In this document: one piece after another, positions 1-9,772 of the stretch
Position numbering within the stretch: position 1 is the first letter of the stretch
Layout: every line of letters begins with the position of its first letter
Origin: Bartonella alsatica
Lineage (GTDB): Bacteria > Pseudomonadota > Alphaproteobacteria > Rhizobiales > Rhizobiaceae
Direction: 5' to 3'
NCBI RefSeq assembly: GCF_013388295.1
Contig: NZ_CP058235.1
Location: 411,001 to 475,000 of the forward strand
DNA: 64,000 bases
Notes under the pieces: generated by a model
Database searches by the model: none
What the model was told of the DNA's origin: nothing
Seen by the model: only the letters and a program-made list of their open reading frames with translations
Made by a program: the position numbers and the translations under genes

Positions 1-1736
1 TTAAACAAAATCCTTCTGTTTTCATTATAGGTGATATTGTCAATATGTCAGAAGAAGTCGAAAAAAAGCTATCTGAGTTCGTAAATAAAGGTGGAACACT
101 CATTCGCTTTGCAGGAGAAAACTTAAGTGCTGCTGAACACTCTGATAGTCTCCTTCCAGTATCACTGCATTCTGGTAAACGTTTGCTTGGAAGTATTATG
201 TCTTGGACAAAACCGCAAAAACTTGCACCATTTGCAAAAAACAGCTTATTCTTTGATCTTCCTTTTCCAGAAGATGTTACTGTCTCACGTCAAATTTTAG
301 CAGAACCTAGCCCAGACCTTTTTGAAAAAACGTGGCTCAGTCTTTCTGATGGAACACCTCTTATTACAGCAACTGAACGTGGAAAAGGAACTCTCATCCT
401 TATTCATATCGCTCCTGATCCCACATGGTCAAACCTCCCTTTATCTGGCTTCTTTGCACAAATGTTACAAAAACTGATCACATTAAGTGCCTATAAAGAC
501 ACAAATCTAACACACATAAAAAAAGGGACAACAATACAAAATCCCTGGCGAACAATAACCGCCGACGGACAATTACAAATACCTCCTTCTTATGTTGTTC
601 CACTAATCCTTGGTCCTCAAGATACACCCACGCCCTCTTATCTTACTCCTCCTGGGCTTTACGGTGTAAAAAATAATTTTTATGCACTTAATCTTTTAAA
701 TCATTCATCGCACTTGATGAAACAAACGTCATTGCCACCTTCCTTAAGCGAGCGTCCTTTATCTTACGACACAAAAGAAAAATATCTCATTGGTCCACTT
801 TTAGGATTAGCCATCTTATTATTCGCTTTTGATAATTTTCTTGTTTTATGGATAGGAGGCGCTTTTTTTCTTAACCGACAGCGCAATATGCTTCTTTTTC
901 TCCCCCTTACAATATGTCTCATTGCCTTTTTTTCACATATACTGACAGTTCATGCACAAGATATAGAAAATCATAACGAAACCATAATACAAGCAGCTGG
1001 AGCGGCACATCTTGCTTACGTTGTAACTCATAACCATGAAATTGATACAACAAGTAAGAGTGGTTTAGAAGCACTGAGTCAATTTATCGCAGAACGTACA
1101 ATGCTCTCGCCTGGCTCCGTAATAGCGCTTGATCTCGATAAAGATGAACTTGCCTTCTATCCTCTTATTTATTGGCCAATTGATGCTAACAGTCCTTTAC
1201 CAACACAAAAGAGTCTTGAAAAAATAAATAGTTTTATGAAACACGGAGGCACAATTTTATTTGATACGCGTGATCAGATAAGTACCAACCTTAATCTTAA
1301 AGGAACAGCCACCCCAGCTACACAAAGATTACGGGCGATCTTAAAGGGATTAAGCATACCTACCATTGAACCAGCTTCAAATGATCATGTTATTGCGCGT
1401 TCTTTTTATATTATGCCAGATTTTCCAGGTCTCTACCGTGGTTCACCTTTGTGGGTTGAATCATCATCAACAAATAAAAAAAACAAAAGTTCTCTTATCT
1501 CCGGTGATAATGTAAGTTCTCTTCTGATCACTGCGAATAACTTTGCCGGTGCTTGGGCATTAGATGAAAAAGGCATGTGGAAATACCCACTTATTCCCAA
1601 CGATCCGATGCAACGTCTATGGTCATTTCGTGCAGGATTAAATATTGTTATATATGTGCTTACAGGAAATTATAAAGCTGATCAGGTTCATGTCCCAGCA
1701 CTTTTAGAACGCTTTAAAAGAGAAAGAAGGCAATGA
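1..1736 (+). CDS. DUF4159-type membrane protein, 5' end outside window
   Basis: The reading frame is open from the first bases of the window (frame of position 3), so the gene begins upstream and only about 578 C-terminal codons are present. The visible part starts in an exported or cytoplasmic region, has two hydrophobic segments close together (about residues 245-305 counted from the Met at 45), and ends in a soluble domain resembling DUF4159. That domain is usually the C-terminal half of roughly 900-residue alphaproteobacterial membrane proteins encoded beside MoxR ATPase and vWA-domain genes. The segment 'GTILFDTRDQ' and the preceding 'PLIYWPID' look like the DUF4159 core. The stop overlaps the next start by four bases (ATGA), indicating an operon. 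Family assignment is from recalled similarity. The exact function is unknown, with envelope maintenance inferred. Confidence 0.8.
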   Translation, partial: KQNPSVFIIGDIVNMSEEVEKKLSEFVNKGGTLIRFAGENLSAAEHSDSLLPVSLHSGKRLLGSIMSWTKPQKLAPFAKNSLFFDLPFPEDVTVSRQILAEPSPDLFEKTWLSLSDGTPLITATERGKGTLILIHIAPDPTWSNLPLSGFFAQMLQKLITLSAYKDTNLTHIKKGTTIQNPWRTITADGQLQIPPSYVVPLILGPQDTPTPSYLTPPGLYGVKNNFYALNLLNHSSHLMKQTSLPPSLSERPLSYDTKEKYLIGPLLGLAILLFAFDNFLVLWIGGAFFLNRQRNMLLFLPLTICLIAFFSHILTVHAQDIENHNETIIQAAGAAHLAYVVTHNHEIDTTSKSGLEALSQFIAERTMLSPGSVIALDLDKDELAFYPLIYWPIDANSPLPTQKSLEKINSFMKHGGTILFDTRDQISTNLNLKGTATPATQRLRAILKGLSIPTIEPASNDHVIARSFYIMPDFPGLYRGSPLWVESSSTNKKNKSSLISGDNVSSLLITANNFAGAWALDEKGMWKYPLIPNDPMQRLWSFRAGLNIVIYVLTGNYKADQVHVPALLERFKRERRQ

Positions 1737-3829
1737 TACCATTCTTCACTTTTCAGCCTCTCTTACCTCTCTTTTGGATTCTCGTATTAGGAGGGATATC
1801 CGCCCTTTTTGTCATTATTGGCCTCGTTACCCAACGTCAAGGATCTTTATTGCGTCTTATAGCATTGACTTCACTCATCCTTGCTTTGCTTAATCCAATG
1901 ATCATAAAAGAACAACGAGAACCACTTAAAAGCACGGTAGGCATTATCATTGATCGCAGCAAAAGCCAAACATTTGGCACACGTACAAATGATAGTGATA
2001 AAGCACAAGAGCAATTAATCCGTGTATTAGCACATTATCCACAATTTGAACCACGTTTTATTGAAGCTGGAAAACTTTCTGATAATCAATATGCACCCTC
2101 AACGAATTTGTTTCATGCTTTAAGACAAGCTATATCTGATGTTCCACCATCCTGTTATGCGGGCACAATTTTTATCACGGATGGTCAAGTGCATGATATT
2201 CCTCCATTCTCTGATCTTCACTATAAAGCGCCTATCAATGCTCTTATAACAGGAAGATTAGATGAATTTGACCGCCAAATTAAAATCATCTCTCCTCCCC
2301 GCTTTGCCCTTGTTAATAAACCACAAATGCTCTCTATTTTGGTAGAAGACAAAGGACAACCCCAAAAATTTCTACCAACGCAAGCAAATATTACTATAAG
2401 CGTCAATGGACAAGAAGTTGGCCATTATTCTGTAACCCCTGGTATAATTTTTCAAACTGAAATTACCCTTCCGCACGCTGAAAAAAACATCGTTCAAGTT
2501 ACCACTGATGCACACAAAGGCGAATTGAGCTTTGAAAATAACCGCGCCGTAACGATTATTGAAGGAATCAGAGAAAATTTACGTGTTCTTCTTATTTCAG
2601 GTGCACCTTACAATGGTGAACGGACATGGCGTGACCTTTTGAAAGGTGACTCTAATATTGATCTTGTTCATTTTACTATTTTGCGTCCTCCCAACAAAGC
2701 AGATAATACGCCATTAAACCAATTATCACTTGTAGTTTTTCCTACAAGAAAGCTCTTTGTTGAAGAGATTGGTAATTTTGATCTCATCATCCTTGATGGC
2801 TACCAACATTCTGCAGTTCTGCCATTAATCTATTATGATTATATCGCTCAATATGTACAAAAGGGTGGTGCATTGCTGATAGTGACAGGACCGGAATTTA
2901 CTCAACAAAACTCACTTGCAAAAACACCTCTAATAAGTATCCTACCCGCACTACCTAATGGTGTTGTTATTCAAAAACCATTTCGCCCCCAATTAACCAA
3001 AGAAGGTGAACGTCATCCTGTTACAAGAGGTCTTACAACACCTACTTATCCAACCTCTCAATGGGGACAATGGCTCCGACAAATTGCCATTCAAAACATA
3101 TATAAAGGCACTGCTCTCATGAAAGGAGCCGATGAACAACCTCTTTTACTTCTTTCCCATTTTGGTAAAGGACGTGTAGGTATGTTGCTTTCCGACCAAA
3201 GTTGGCTTTGGGCACGAGGTTTCGAGGGTGGAGGCCCTTATGCGGCTCTGTATCGTCGAATTGCCCATTGGCTTATGAAAGAACCCGAGCTTGAAGAGGA
3301 AAAATTAAGCGCTACCAACAACCATCATAGTTTAACGATTCGCCGCCAAACGCTCAAAGATCATCCAGAACCAGCCGAAATAACTTTTCCCTCTGGGAAA
3401 AAAGAAAAAGTCAACCTTACAAAAGAGAAAGAAGGCATTTTTACAGCAGTTATTAACACTGATGAAATAGGAATTTTTACTATCCAAAATGGCGATTTAA
3501 CAGCACTTTCTTCTATAGGGATGCTAGATAATCTTGAATTATATGATGTCATTTCAACGAAAGAAAAGCTAACCTCCATCAGTACACACACGGGTGGACA
3601 TGTCACGCGTCTATATGTCGACAAAAAAGGAAGCATTGAGCTTCCTCCACTCAAGCTGATTCGACCACAAACAGGCCACAGACCTCCCCTTACTCCTTCA
3701 ATTGTTCTGAAAGAAGCAACGCAGACCCGTTTAACTAATTCTTCCTATTTTTCAATCTTTTCTGGTTTCTTTGCACTACTTTCTTGCCTTTTCCTGTTGA
3801 GCAGCCTGTGGTATCGTGAAAGCCGTTAA
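1733..3829 (+). CDS. membrane protein with glutamine-amidotransferase-like/vWA fold, partner of the DUF4159 protein
   Basis: This 698-residue protein has two N-terminal membrane segments (about residues 8-30 and 37-55), a large soluble part and one C-terminal membrane segment (about 670-690). 'GIIIDRSKSQ' followed by 'GTIFITDGQVHD' resembles a von Willebrand A fold with an incomplete metal site. The middle part ('LVIGAPYNGERTWR'-like, then 'KGGALLIVTGPEF') resembles the class I glutamine-amidotransferase-like domain seen in such proteins, without an obvious catalytic Cys. It starts inside the stop codon of the upstream gene, so the two are translationally coupled. In Rhizobiales these genes close a MoxR/DUF58/BatA-like operon. 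A role in envelope integrity is inferred. Confidence 0.78.
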   Translation: MIPFFTFQPLLPLFWILVLGGISALFVIIGLVTQRQGSLLRLIALTSLILALLNPMIIKEQREPLKSTVGIIIDRSKSQTFGTRTNDSDKAQEQLIRVLAHYPQFEPRFIEAGKLSDNQYAPSTNLFHALRQAISDVPPSCYAGTIFITDGQVHDIPPFSDLHYKAPINALITGRLDEFDRQIKIISPPRFALVNKPQMLSILVEDKGQPQKFLPTQANITISVNGQEVGHYSVTPGIIFQTEITLPHAEKNIVQVTTDAHKGELSFENNRAVTIIEGIRENLRVLLISGAPYNGERTWRDLLKGDSNIDLVHFTILRPPNKADNTPLNQLSLVVFPTRKLFVEEIGNFDLIILDGYQHSAVLPLIYYDYIAQYVQKGGALLIVTGPEFTQQNSLAKTPLISILPALPNGVVIQKPFRPQLTKEGERHPVTRGLTTPTYPTSQWGQWLRQIAIQNIYKGTALMKGADEQPLLLLSHFGKGRVGMLLSDQSWLWARGFEGGGPYAALYRRIAHWLMKEPELEEEKLSATNNHHSLTIRRQTLKDHPEPAEITFPSGKKEKVNLTKEKEGIFTAVINTDEIGIFTIQNGDLTALSSIGMLDNLELYDVISTKEKLTSISTHTGGHVTRLYVDKKGSIELPPLKLIRPQTGHRPPLTPSIVLKEATQTRLTNSSYFSIFSGFFALLSCLFLLSSLWYRESR

Positions 3830-4092
3830 AAGATTTTGAGTATGTTATGGCATAATTTCAGAATGCAGCTTACCCTTCAGAAAAATACATACCAAGAAGA
3901 TAAAGGTAATATAGAGTATTATTCCCTTTTTAACCTTCAAAAACCAATGAAACAGGAATTTCCTAAAAGCTTTGCTTACATTTTCAACAAATTGTTTTTT
4001 CATTTCACAATTTTTTCTTGCCTCAAAAATGTACCGGCTTGTCTTATATTATTTTTATTGCCTAAATCGTTTTCAACGCTATGCTAACGCCT

Positions 4093-4983
4093 ATGTTTTA
4101 CCTTGCCCATATATCAGATATACATCTTGCACCACTACCACAACCTTCTTTATTTGAACTCTGTGGGAAGCGCCTTACCGGCTATCTTAATTGGCAAAAA
4201 AAACGTAAGAGCCAAATGGCAACAAACGTTTTAGAAATTTTAATGGATAACTTAAAAAAGACAAATCCTGACCATCTTGTAATTTCTGGTGATATTGTCA
4301 ACCTTGCTCTCGATAAAGAATTTGAACAGGCACATAATTGGTTGCTTAACCAAGGTGAGCCTCAAAATATCTCTTTAATATTTGGCAATCATGACGCCTA
4401 TGTCCGTGGAGCATTCCAAAAAGCATGTACTTTCCTTCAACCTTGGATCAAAGGTGATGTCCCTCAAGAATCTTCTCTCCCCTTTCCTTATATGCGCATC
4501 CGCAATAATGTAGCTATTATAGGTGCCTCTTCGGCTATTGCAACACCACCTTTTCAAGCTTCTGGTTATTTTGGCAAAAAGCAAGCACAAGCTTTATCAC
4601 AGCTTTTAAACGAAGCAGCAGCACGCAATCTCTTTCGTGTCGTCATGATACATCATCCTCCTTTTCATCATACAACCTCTTGGCTTGAAAAATTATGGGG
4701 TATAGAGCGTTTTTTAAACGTTATCAAACATCACGGCTGTGAACTCGTTCTTCACGGGCATACTCACCTACCCACATTGAATATCATTAAAGGAAAAATG
4801 GGAAAAATTCCTATTGTTGGTGTTACTTCTGCTTCGCAAGCTTTTGGTAATAAAAAACCACCCGCAAGCTTTAACTTATTTACTATTGAAGGCTTTCGCG
4901 ACCAATGGCATTGCCAATTGCAACGTTATAGTCTTATCAATCAAAAAAATGAAATAGCGTGTATTGAAACAATTAATCTTTAA
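4093..4983 (+). CDS. metallophosphoesterase (calcineurin-like)
   Basis: A cytoplasmic two-metal phosphoesterase of about 296 residues. The full metal-ligand series is visible in order: 'HISDIHLAP' (Asp/His), 'SGDIVN' (bridging Asp), 'FGNHD' (Asn/His), 'MIHHPPFH' (His) and 'LHGHTHLP' (two His). This is the arrangement of the CpdA/Icc-like calcineurin fold, but the natural substrate cannot be told from sequence. I chose the second Met (4093), which places the first metal motif four residues in, as is typical. An ATG at 4081 is also possible, and neither has a clear Shine-Dalgarno. It stands alone, 260 bases after the preceding operon. Confidence 0.85.
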   Translation: MFYLAHISDIHLAPLPQPSLFELCGKRLTGYLNWQKKRKSQMATNVLEILMDNLKKTNPDHLVISGDIVNLALDKEFEQAHNWLLNQGEPQNISLIFGNHDAYVRGAFQKACTFLQPWIKGDVPQESSLPFPYMRIRNNVAIIGASSAIATPPFQASGYFGKKQAQALSQLLNEAAARNLFRVVMIHHPPFHHTTSWLEKLWGIERFLNVIKHHGCELVLHGHTHLPTLNIIKGKMGKIPIVGVTSASQAFGNKKPPASFNLFTIEGFRDQWHCQLQRYSLINQKNEIACIETINL

Positions 4984-5364
4984 ACACTTTCGAAGAATAA
5001 CCTCAAAGTTTCAAAAACAAATAAAAAACGAAAATATCTTTTGGTACGTAACTCTTTAAATAATTATTTTGTCTCCTCCCCAGCCAAAAGAAGAAAGATC
5101 CTTAACCACCTATTTGATAACAGAGTGGTTTCTCAAGCGCGTCTCATCCACTGATCACTTACGTGATTCACTCCACAAACTCACTGGGTAAGTTCTACTA
5201 TAAATATTTCATTCAACTTTACTTTTCTACGCTTGGTCAAAGAAAAAGAAAACTAAAAATAAATATTAACAACCATTATATTTTAAACGTATATGAATGT
5301 GTCTTATATTATCAATCTGAAGTAGAATATTTTATGGTACTATAGATAATTGAGAAAAATCTCT
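4984..5364. other. intergenic region, no gene seen
   Basis: About 380 AT-rich bases between two convergent genes. The only open frames are short, lack a ribosome binding site and have no protein-like composition. No strong hairpin followed by a T-run was found. Confidence 0.6.
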
Positions 5365-6273
5365 TTATATAAAAGGAATTACTGTTGTACCTGAAGGCAA
5401 TTTAGCCTCATCTTCAGGTTCAACATGAATAGAAATACGTACATTATCAAATTCTTTTTGAATAACACTTTCAATTTTATCACAAATCTGATGTGCTTCT
5501 CCTACCGACATTACAGCTGGTACGACCAAATGAAACTCTATAAAAGTAACTCTACCAGCAACACGGGTAAGCAAATCATGTACTTCAAGAGCACCCTGTG
5601 CATTTGCAGAAATAAGCTCACGAATCCGCATAGTTTCATTCAATTCAACACCAACATCCATTAATCCTTGAACGGCGCTTCTAATCACCTTCCAGCCCTG
5701 CAAAAGAATATTAACAGCAACAATTATCGCTAAAATCGGATCTAAAATACCCCATCCCCCTACAAAACCAGCAATTAAACCAATTAAAATAGCAAGCGAA
5801 GTAAAAACATCTGTTATGAAATGCATTCCATCAGCTTTAAGAGCCGGTGAACGGTGAATTTTCCCCTGTTGAATCAGGACCCAACCCCACAAATAATTTA
5901 TGACACATGCAACAAGATGAATAACGAACCAGATTCCAGGTGTCTGCAATACTTTAATGGTTGAAAGAGCCATCCACGCTTCTCTTAAAATGACAATTGC
6001 TGCAATAATAATTAGGATTCCTTCAAAAATCGCAGAAAAATACTCAGCTTTATGATGTCCAAAAGGATGATCATAATCCGCCGGTTTCATACTTACTTTA
6101 ACAGCCCACCATGCTACCAATGTAGCAAGTATATTGACGCTTGATTCCAATGCATCAGAATAAAGTGCAACCGAATCAGTGATGTGATATGCCCAATATT
6201 TCAAAGAAAAAACGACACAAGCAACAAAAATAGAGTACAAGGTTAAGCTTTGTATATTGATTTTTACAATCAT
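5365..6273 (-). CDS. cation diffusion facilitator family transporter
   Basis: A 302-residue inner-membrane metal/proton antiporter of the CDF (FieF-like) family. Six hydrophobic segments span roughly residues 10-200, followed by a cytoplasmic ferredoxin-like domain (about 205-290). Diagnostic motifs are 'YSDALESSVN' in TM2 (Asp40), 'DHPFGHHKAEYFSA' in the loop and 'ADGMHFITDVFTS' in TM5 (His151 and Asp155). The TM2 partner position is Ser44, where classical zinc exporters have Asp or His, so the metal specificity may differ. The start has a good Shine-Dalgarno ('GAGAGGG', 7 bases away). It is not in an operon. Metal efflux is established for the family. The particular ion is not predictable. 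Confidence 0.9.
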   Translation of the reverse strand: MIVKINIQSLTLYSIFVACVVFSLKYWAYHITDSVALYSDALESSVNILATLVAWWAVKVSMKPADYDHPFGHHKAEYFSAIFEGILIIIAAIVILREAWMALSTIKVLQTPGIWFVIHLVACVINYLWGWVLIQQGKIHRSPALKADGMHFITDVFTSLAILIGLIAGFVGGWGILDPILAIIVAVNILLQGWKVIRSAVQGLMDVGVELNETMRIRELISANAQGALEVHDLLTRVAGRVTFIEFHLVVPAVMSVGEAHQICDKIESVIQKEFDNVRISIHVEPEDEAKLPSGTTVIPFI

Positions 6274-6740
6274 AACTACGCCCTCTCCTCTACTTAATAA
6301 GGAATAACGCTTTCAATTCATACATCCTATAATACTTTTGATATGTCGCCAATATTTTCTCAATACCACAAAAGCTTCCCCTATAATAAACGGCTCTCAT
6401 AGCTCCTCATTGTTATTCCAACAATCAGACTAAACGAATAGAGTAATAGCAGATATGACTCAAACAAGAAAAATAACTTTCTAAAAAAACAAACCTGTTA
6501 TCCTCATTATAAAAAATTTCTGAAGAATTTAACGCTGCTACGAAGCTATGATCAAAAAAACTTATTCTTTTTTTTCAAACGTATCATACTTCCGTAACTT
6601 AATCTTTTTATGAGCTTGAAAGTCGTCAATTATCAGCAAAATTGTACACAACAAAAAAGATCGCTTAACATCCCATTGCAATCTTATACCTTAACTGTAT
6701 CAAAAATATAACTGCTAAAACAACTCGAAAACTATTTCCC
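6274..6740. other. intergenic region between CDF gene and small RNA
   Basis: About 470 AT-rich bases with no credible gene. It must contain the promoter of the cation diffusion facilitator, but no convincing -35/-10 pair could be singled out. Confidence 0.5.
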
Positions 6741-6776
6741 AAAAAAAGAATCTGGGCATTGGGGACCCAGATTCTT
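6741..6776 (-). terminator. intrinsic terminator of the small RNA
   Basis: A perfect 11-bp inverted repeat with a 9-base loop, followed on the minus strand by seven Ts, two of them within the stem. Confidence 0.8.
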
Positions 6777-6874
6777 TTCCCTTAGAGATTAAGGGTATGC
6801 AGAGCTTAGGAAATAGCGGGGACCTAAGCCCATGCACCCGATACGAAAACAAAACGCATTGAACCGCATTCGGT
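6741..6874 (-). ncRNA. candidate small RNA with C-rich hairpin loops
   Basis: On the minus strand a strong promoter (see 6881-6909) is followed by about 134 bases that fold into a string of hairpins and end in an intrinsic terminator. In order: a stem pairing CCGA-A-TGCG with CGTATCGG; a long stem with core GCTTAGG/CCTAAGC (6804-6810 with 6823-6829) and loop TCCCCGCTATTT; a small stem CCCTTA/TAAGGG (6779-6784 with 6790-6795); and an 11-bp perfect terminal stem (6746-6756 with 6766-6776) with loop TCCCCAATG followed by Ts. No open frame of protein character matches it. The two TCCCC loops recall C-rich-loop, anti-Shine-Dalgarno small RNAs of alphaproteobacteria, but I cannot assign a family. 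6S RNA was considered and is not supported. Confidence 0.72.
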
Positions 6875-6880
6875 ACTTGC

Positions 6881-6909
6881 ACTATATACCTATGGTTGTA
6901 TATTGTCAA
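6881..6909 (-). promoter_or_regulatory. sigma70-type promoter of the small RNA
   Basis: On the minus strand TTGACA (6909-6904), a 17-base spacer and TATAGT (6886-6881). This is a near-consensus housekeeping promoter, and transcription would begin about 7 bases further on, near 6874-6876. It is one of the best promoter matches noticed in the window. Confidence 0.75.
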
Positions 6910-7295
6910 CATAAATTCTACCATAAGTTTTAAAATAATAAAATCTCTTGTCTCTCTCTTCAAAATGAAGCAAATATTTAACATCTAGCAATTAAGAAAA
7001 AACACTAAAAATCCTGTATGCGTTTGAAGCGAACTACATTCTATGAAACTGATGATCCACGTCTGAAGGACTATCATATAGCCGTGAAAAAGATCTTATT
7101 GGACAATAACATCAATTTATCGCTAAAGATAAAGTAATACTAATAGTATTGCTGCCTTCAAAAAATCTGCTTTTTTACTGCTTATGATGACATCATCACA
7201 CTTTATTAATTTTATAGCCCTTAAGGAAAACACAACTTACATACCCCCCCCTCTTTATTGTATCTTTAAAAAGTTATGGATAATCACCGGTCTTC

Positions 7296-7748
7296 ATGTG
7301 CATCGTGGTATATACGGGATCGATAAACTCAAACGGTATTGTCATTATAAAAATTTTTACAAAATTCATCAAAAGATCTTTGATTCTAGTTTTATGTGGT
7401 ACCTTTAACAATGATAATATGGAAGTCATTTTTCGCAACACAGCTGCTCTTTCCAATAATAGCATTCTCGTTGACAAATCTCATGTAATCCATTTTACCG
7501 TAAATCGCGATGCAGATTTTCAACTTTATGCGCTTTCTCTCTCTGCTCCATATATTCTCAAGCAAGCAAAAATAATAAAAAGGACAGCACTTATTTTAGA
7601 AATAGAAGTTGATGATTTGTTATTCCATATATTACAAAAATCAAAAATCTCATATATCTCGATTTCTCATAGCTTCGACAGCTTTAATGTTGCCACAATA
7701 TCAGGTATTACACCCGTCCATTTTAGCGATTTTGATAAACCCCACTAA
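7296..7748 (+). CDS. hypothetical protein or gene remnant
   Basis: An open frame of 150 codons. The C-terminal two thirds (from about residue 42, Met near 7419) have balanced protein-like composition with alternating hydrophobic and polar residues ('HFTVNRDADFQLYALSLS', 'ALILEIEVDDLLFHILQ'). The first 40 residues look like translated intergenic DNA. No family was recognised, there is no clear ribosome binding site, and no membrane segment is obvious in the C-terminal part. It could be a small genus-specific protein or the end of a broken gene. Confidence 0.3.
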   Translation: MCIVVYTGSINSNGIVIIKIFTKFIKRSLILVLCGTFNNDNMEVIFRNTAALSNNSILVDKSHVIHFTVNRDADFQLYALSLSAPYILKQAKIIKRTALILEIEVDDLLFHILQKSKISYISISHSFDSFNVATISGITPVHFSDFDKPH

Positions 7749-7799
7749 AATTAATAATACGAATGTTCTAAAAACTTTATATGAATATATCATATTATT

Positions 7800-9023
7800 T
7801 TAAGAAGCTATTGTTTTAAGTCCAGAAGTAACGTCAGCTTTTGTTTCCAGATTGCACAAAACGCGCTTCAACATCACCTCAGTATCAGCAGTACGTTCTG
7901 AATGGATTACAAACCCACCCCCAAGAACACGTGCCTCAACGTCATTTCTATCATAAAGAACACAAGCTTGCCCTGGTGCTACACCGTTTTCACGTTCCAA
8001 CAAATCAACAGAAAAAACACCCTCCTGATAATGCAAGCGAGCAAGATGAGGGGAACACGTTGAACGAACTTTTACAGCAACCTCAACTCCATCAAGAGGA
8101 AAATTATCCAACGACTCATCACCAAGCCAATTTACATCACGCAGAAAAAGTTTACGTGTTTCTAACATCTCACGCGGTCCAACAATAACACGAGCATTTT
8201 CTACATCGAGATAAACCACATAAAGCGCTTCCCCTGTTGCCACACCAATACCACGACGTTGACCAACAGTATAATTAACAATTCCCGAGTGTTTTCCTAA
8301 AACCTGTCCATTAATATGCACAATAACTCCAGGATTTGCGGCTTCTGGACGCAATTTTGTGATAACATCAGAATATTTGCCTTGCGGAACAAAACAAATA
8401 TCTTGGCTATCATGCTTATTGGCAACAACAAAACCCATTTCTGCTGCTATTTCACGAACACGTGCTTTCGGAAAATCACCAAGTGGAAAACGCAAATAAT
8501 CAATCTGCTCTTGTGTCGTTGCAAAAAGAAAATAACTCTGATCACGATCACTATCAAGAGGACGGAAAAGCGCCCGATGCACACCATGGGGACGTGAACG
8601 AATATAATGACCTGTTGCTAAAGCATCTGCACCCAATTCGCGTGCGGTTGCTAATAAATCAGCAAATTTAACAGTCTGATTGCACGCCACACATGGCACA
8701 GGCGTCTCCCCGTGTGCATAACTTTCTGCAAAAGGATCAATCACAGTTTCGCGAAATCGTTTTTCATAATTAAGAACATAATGAGGTATCCCTAACGTCT
8801 CTGCTACGCGGCGAGCATCTTCAATATCTTGTCCAGCACAACACGCTCCTACCCGGTGTGTTGCAGCACCATGATCATAAAGCTGCAACGTAATTCCAAT
8901 GACATTATATCCTTCCCTTTTCAAAAGGCCTGCAACAACTGATGAATCAACACCTCCCGACATTGCTACAACGATACGGCAATCCTCAGGTTGTCCTGGC
9001 AAATCAAGACTGTTCAAAAACAT
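7800..9023 (-). CDS. mnmA: tRNA-specific 2-thiouridylase MnmA
   Basis: MnmA activates U34 of tRNA-Lys, -Glu and -Gln with ATP and inserts sulfur relayed from a cysteine desulfurase, giving the 2-thio group of the wobble base. The 407-residue protein has the PP-loop 'SGGVDSS' (about residue 22), the catalytic region '[11 protein letters not shown]' (Cys111 likely nucleophile) and the second catalytic cysteine in '[13 protein letters not shown]' (Cys210). The central and C-terminal beta-barrel domains follow, with 'VGQRRGIGV'. The length is a little above the usual 360-400 because of short N- and C-terminal extensions typical of Rhizobiales. It is monocistronic and cytoplasmic. Assignment is firm. 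Confidence 0.97.
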   Translation of the reverse strand: MFLNSLDLPGQPEDCRIVVAMSGGVDSSVVAGLLKREGYNVIGITLQLYDHGAATHRVGACCAGQDIEDARRVAETLGIPHYVLNYEKRFRETVIDPFAESYAHGETPVPCVACNQTVKFADLLATARELGADALATGHYIRSRPHGVHRALFRPLDSDRDQSYFLFATTQEQIDYLRFPLGDFPKARVREIAAEMGFVVANKHDSQDICFVPQGKYSDVITKLRPEAANPGVIVHINGQVLGKHSGIVNYTVGQRRGIGVATGEALYVVYLDVENARVIVGPREMLETRKLFLRDVNWLGDESLDNFPLDGVEVAVKVRSTCSPHLARLHYQEGVFSVDLLERENGVAPGQACVLYDRNDVEARVLGGGFVIHSERTADTEVMLKRVLCNLETKADVTSGLKTIAS

Positions 9024-9369
9024 ATATTTATACTCTACTTAATATGTATCCATTCGTTAATGTTCTTATGCACGCCGTTTATTGCTCTTTATGCTATTCA
9101 TCATTTTCTTATATTGTTTTTTTACCTTTTCCACAACACACAGTATTATTTTCTTAAAAGAAGCCAAAAATAAAGCACTATGAAAATTCTGTCTACTTTT
9201 CTTTTAAACTAACAAAAATCCCAATAAACTATTACTTGTTTCACTTTGTGTCCTATTTTTCGCATATTGGCTTATTTTATTAATTTTTTCTTTCAGTATG
9301 ATTAGCTCTTTTTTAAATTTCATATTTTATAAACGCATCCAATTCCTGATTAAAAGTAATAATGATGCA
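9024..9369. other. divergent intergenic region mnmA/sciP
   Basis: About 345 AT-rich bases holding the divergent promoters of mnmA and sciP. No hairpin or well-defined operator was recognised. Confidence 0.5.
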
Positions 9370-9645
9370 ATGACGAATTTGATAAAAACACAAATGAAAT
9401 ATGTTATTGGACCGGATGGAAGTCCACTTACAATTGCCGATCTACCACCCAAAACAACAAAGCGTTGGGTGATCCGTCGTAAAGCTGAAGTTGTTGCAGC
9501 TGTTAAAGGTGGATTGTTAAGTCTTGATGAGGCGTGTCAACGCTATACTTTAACCGTAGAAGAATTTCTTTCATGGCAAAGTTTGATCAATGAACACGGT
9601 TTAGCTGGATTAAGAATCACTAGAACCCAACATTACAGGCACTAA
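9370..9645 (+). CDS. sciP: CtrA inhibitor SciP (DUF1153)
   Basis: A 91-residue helix-turn-helix protein. The core 'VIGPDGSPLTIADLPP', 'RWVIRRKAEVVAAVKGGLL' and 'EEFLSWQ' followed by 'HGLAGLR' is the DUF1153 signature of SciP. In Caulobacter SciP binds CtrA and blocks activation of CtrA targets in the swarmer-to-stalked window. The start at 9370 gives the usual family length and drops 24 upstream residues that read like translated intergenic DNA. The gene sits near ctrA, as in related Rhizobiales, with its own terminator. Family assignment is from sequence, the role from Caulobacter work, and conservation of the role here is inferred. Confidence 0.9.
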   Translation: MTNLIKTQMKYVIGPDGSPLTIADLPPKTTKRWVIRRKAEVVAAVKGGLLSLDEACQRYTLTVEEFLSWQSLINEHGLAGLRITRTQHYRH

Positions 9646-9683
9646 TCCAGTGTTAATGATTTGATAACGGCTCAAATATTTTT

Positions 9684-9719
9684 AAAACAGCCAAATTTTA
9701 TCAAGTTTGGCTGTTTTTT
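9684..9719. terminator. bidirectional intrinsic terminator between sciP and the FliJ-like gene
   Basis: The 12-base arm AAAACAGCCAAA and its inverted copy flank a 10-base loop. A T-run follows on the plus strand and a short T-run on the minus strand, so it can end both convergent transcripts. Confidence 0.8.
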
Positions 9720-9772
9720 GTATTTTCAGCACAGAAATACCTTAAAGTATTGTTCTTCAAACTTAGCTCTTA

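Noticed and set aside
3836..4087. 83-codon open frame after the membrane-protein operon
   Set aside because: No ribosome binding site, composition typical of translated AT-rich intergenic DNA, and it runs into the metallophosphoesterase start region.
6741..6874. Assignment of the structured RNA as 6S RNA or SRP RNA
   Set aside because: There is no long closed rod with a central bubble as in 6S, and no conserved GGAA/GCAG tetraloop-and-bulge region as in SRP RNA. The separate C-loop hairpins do not fit either.
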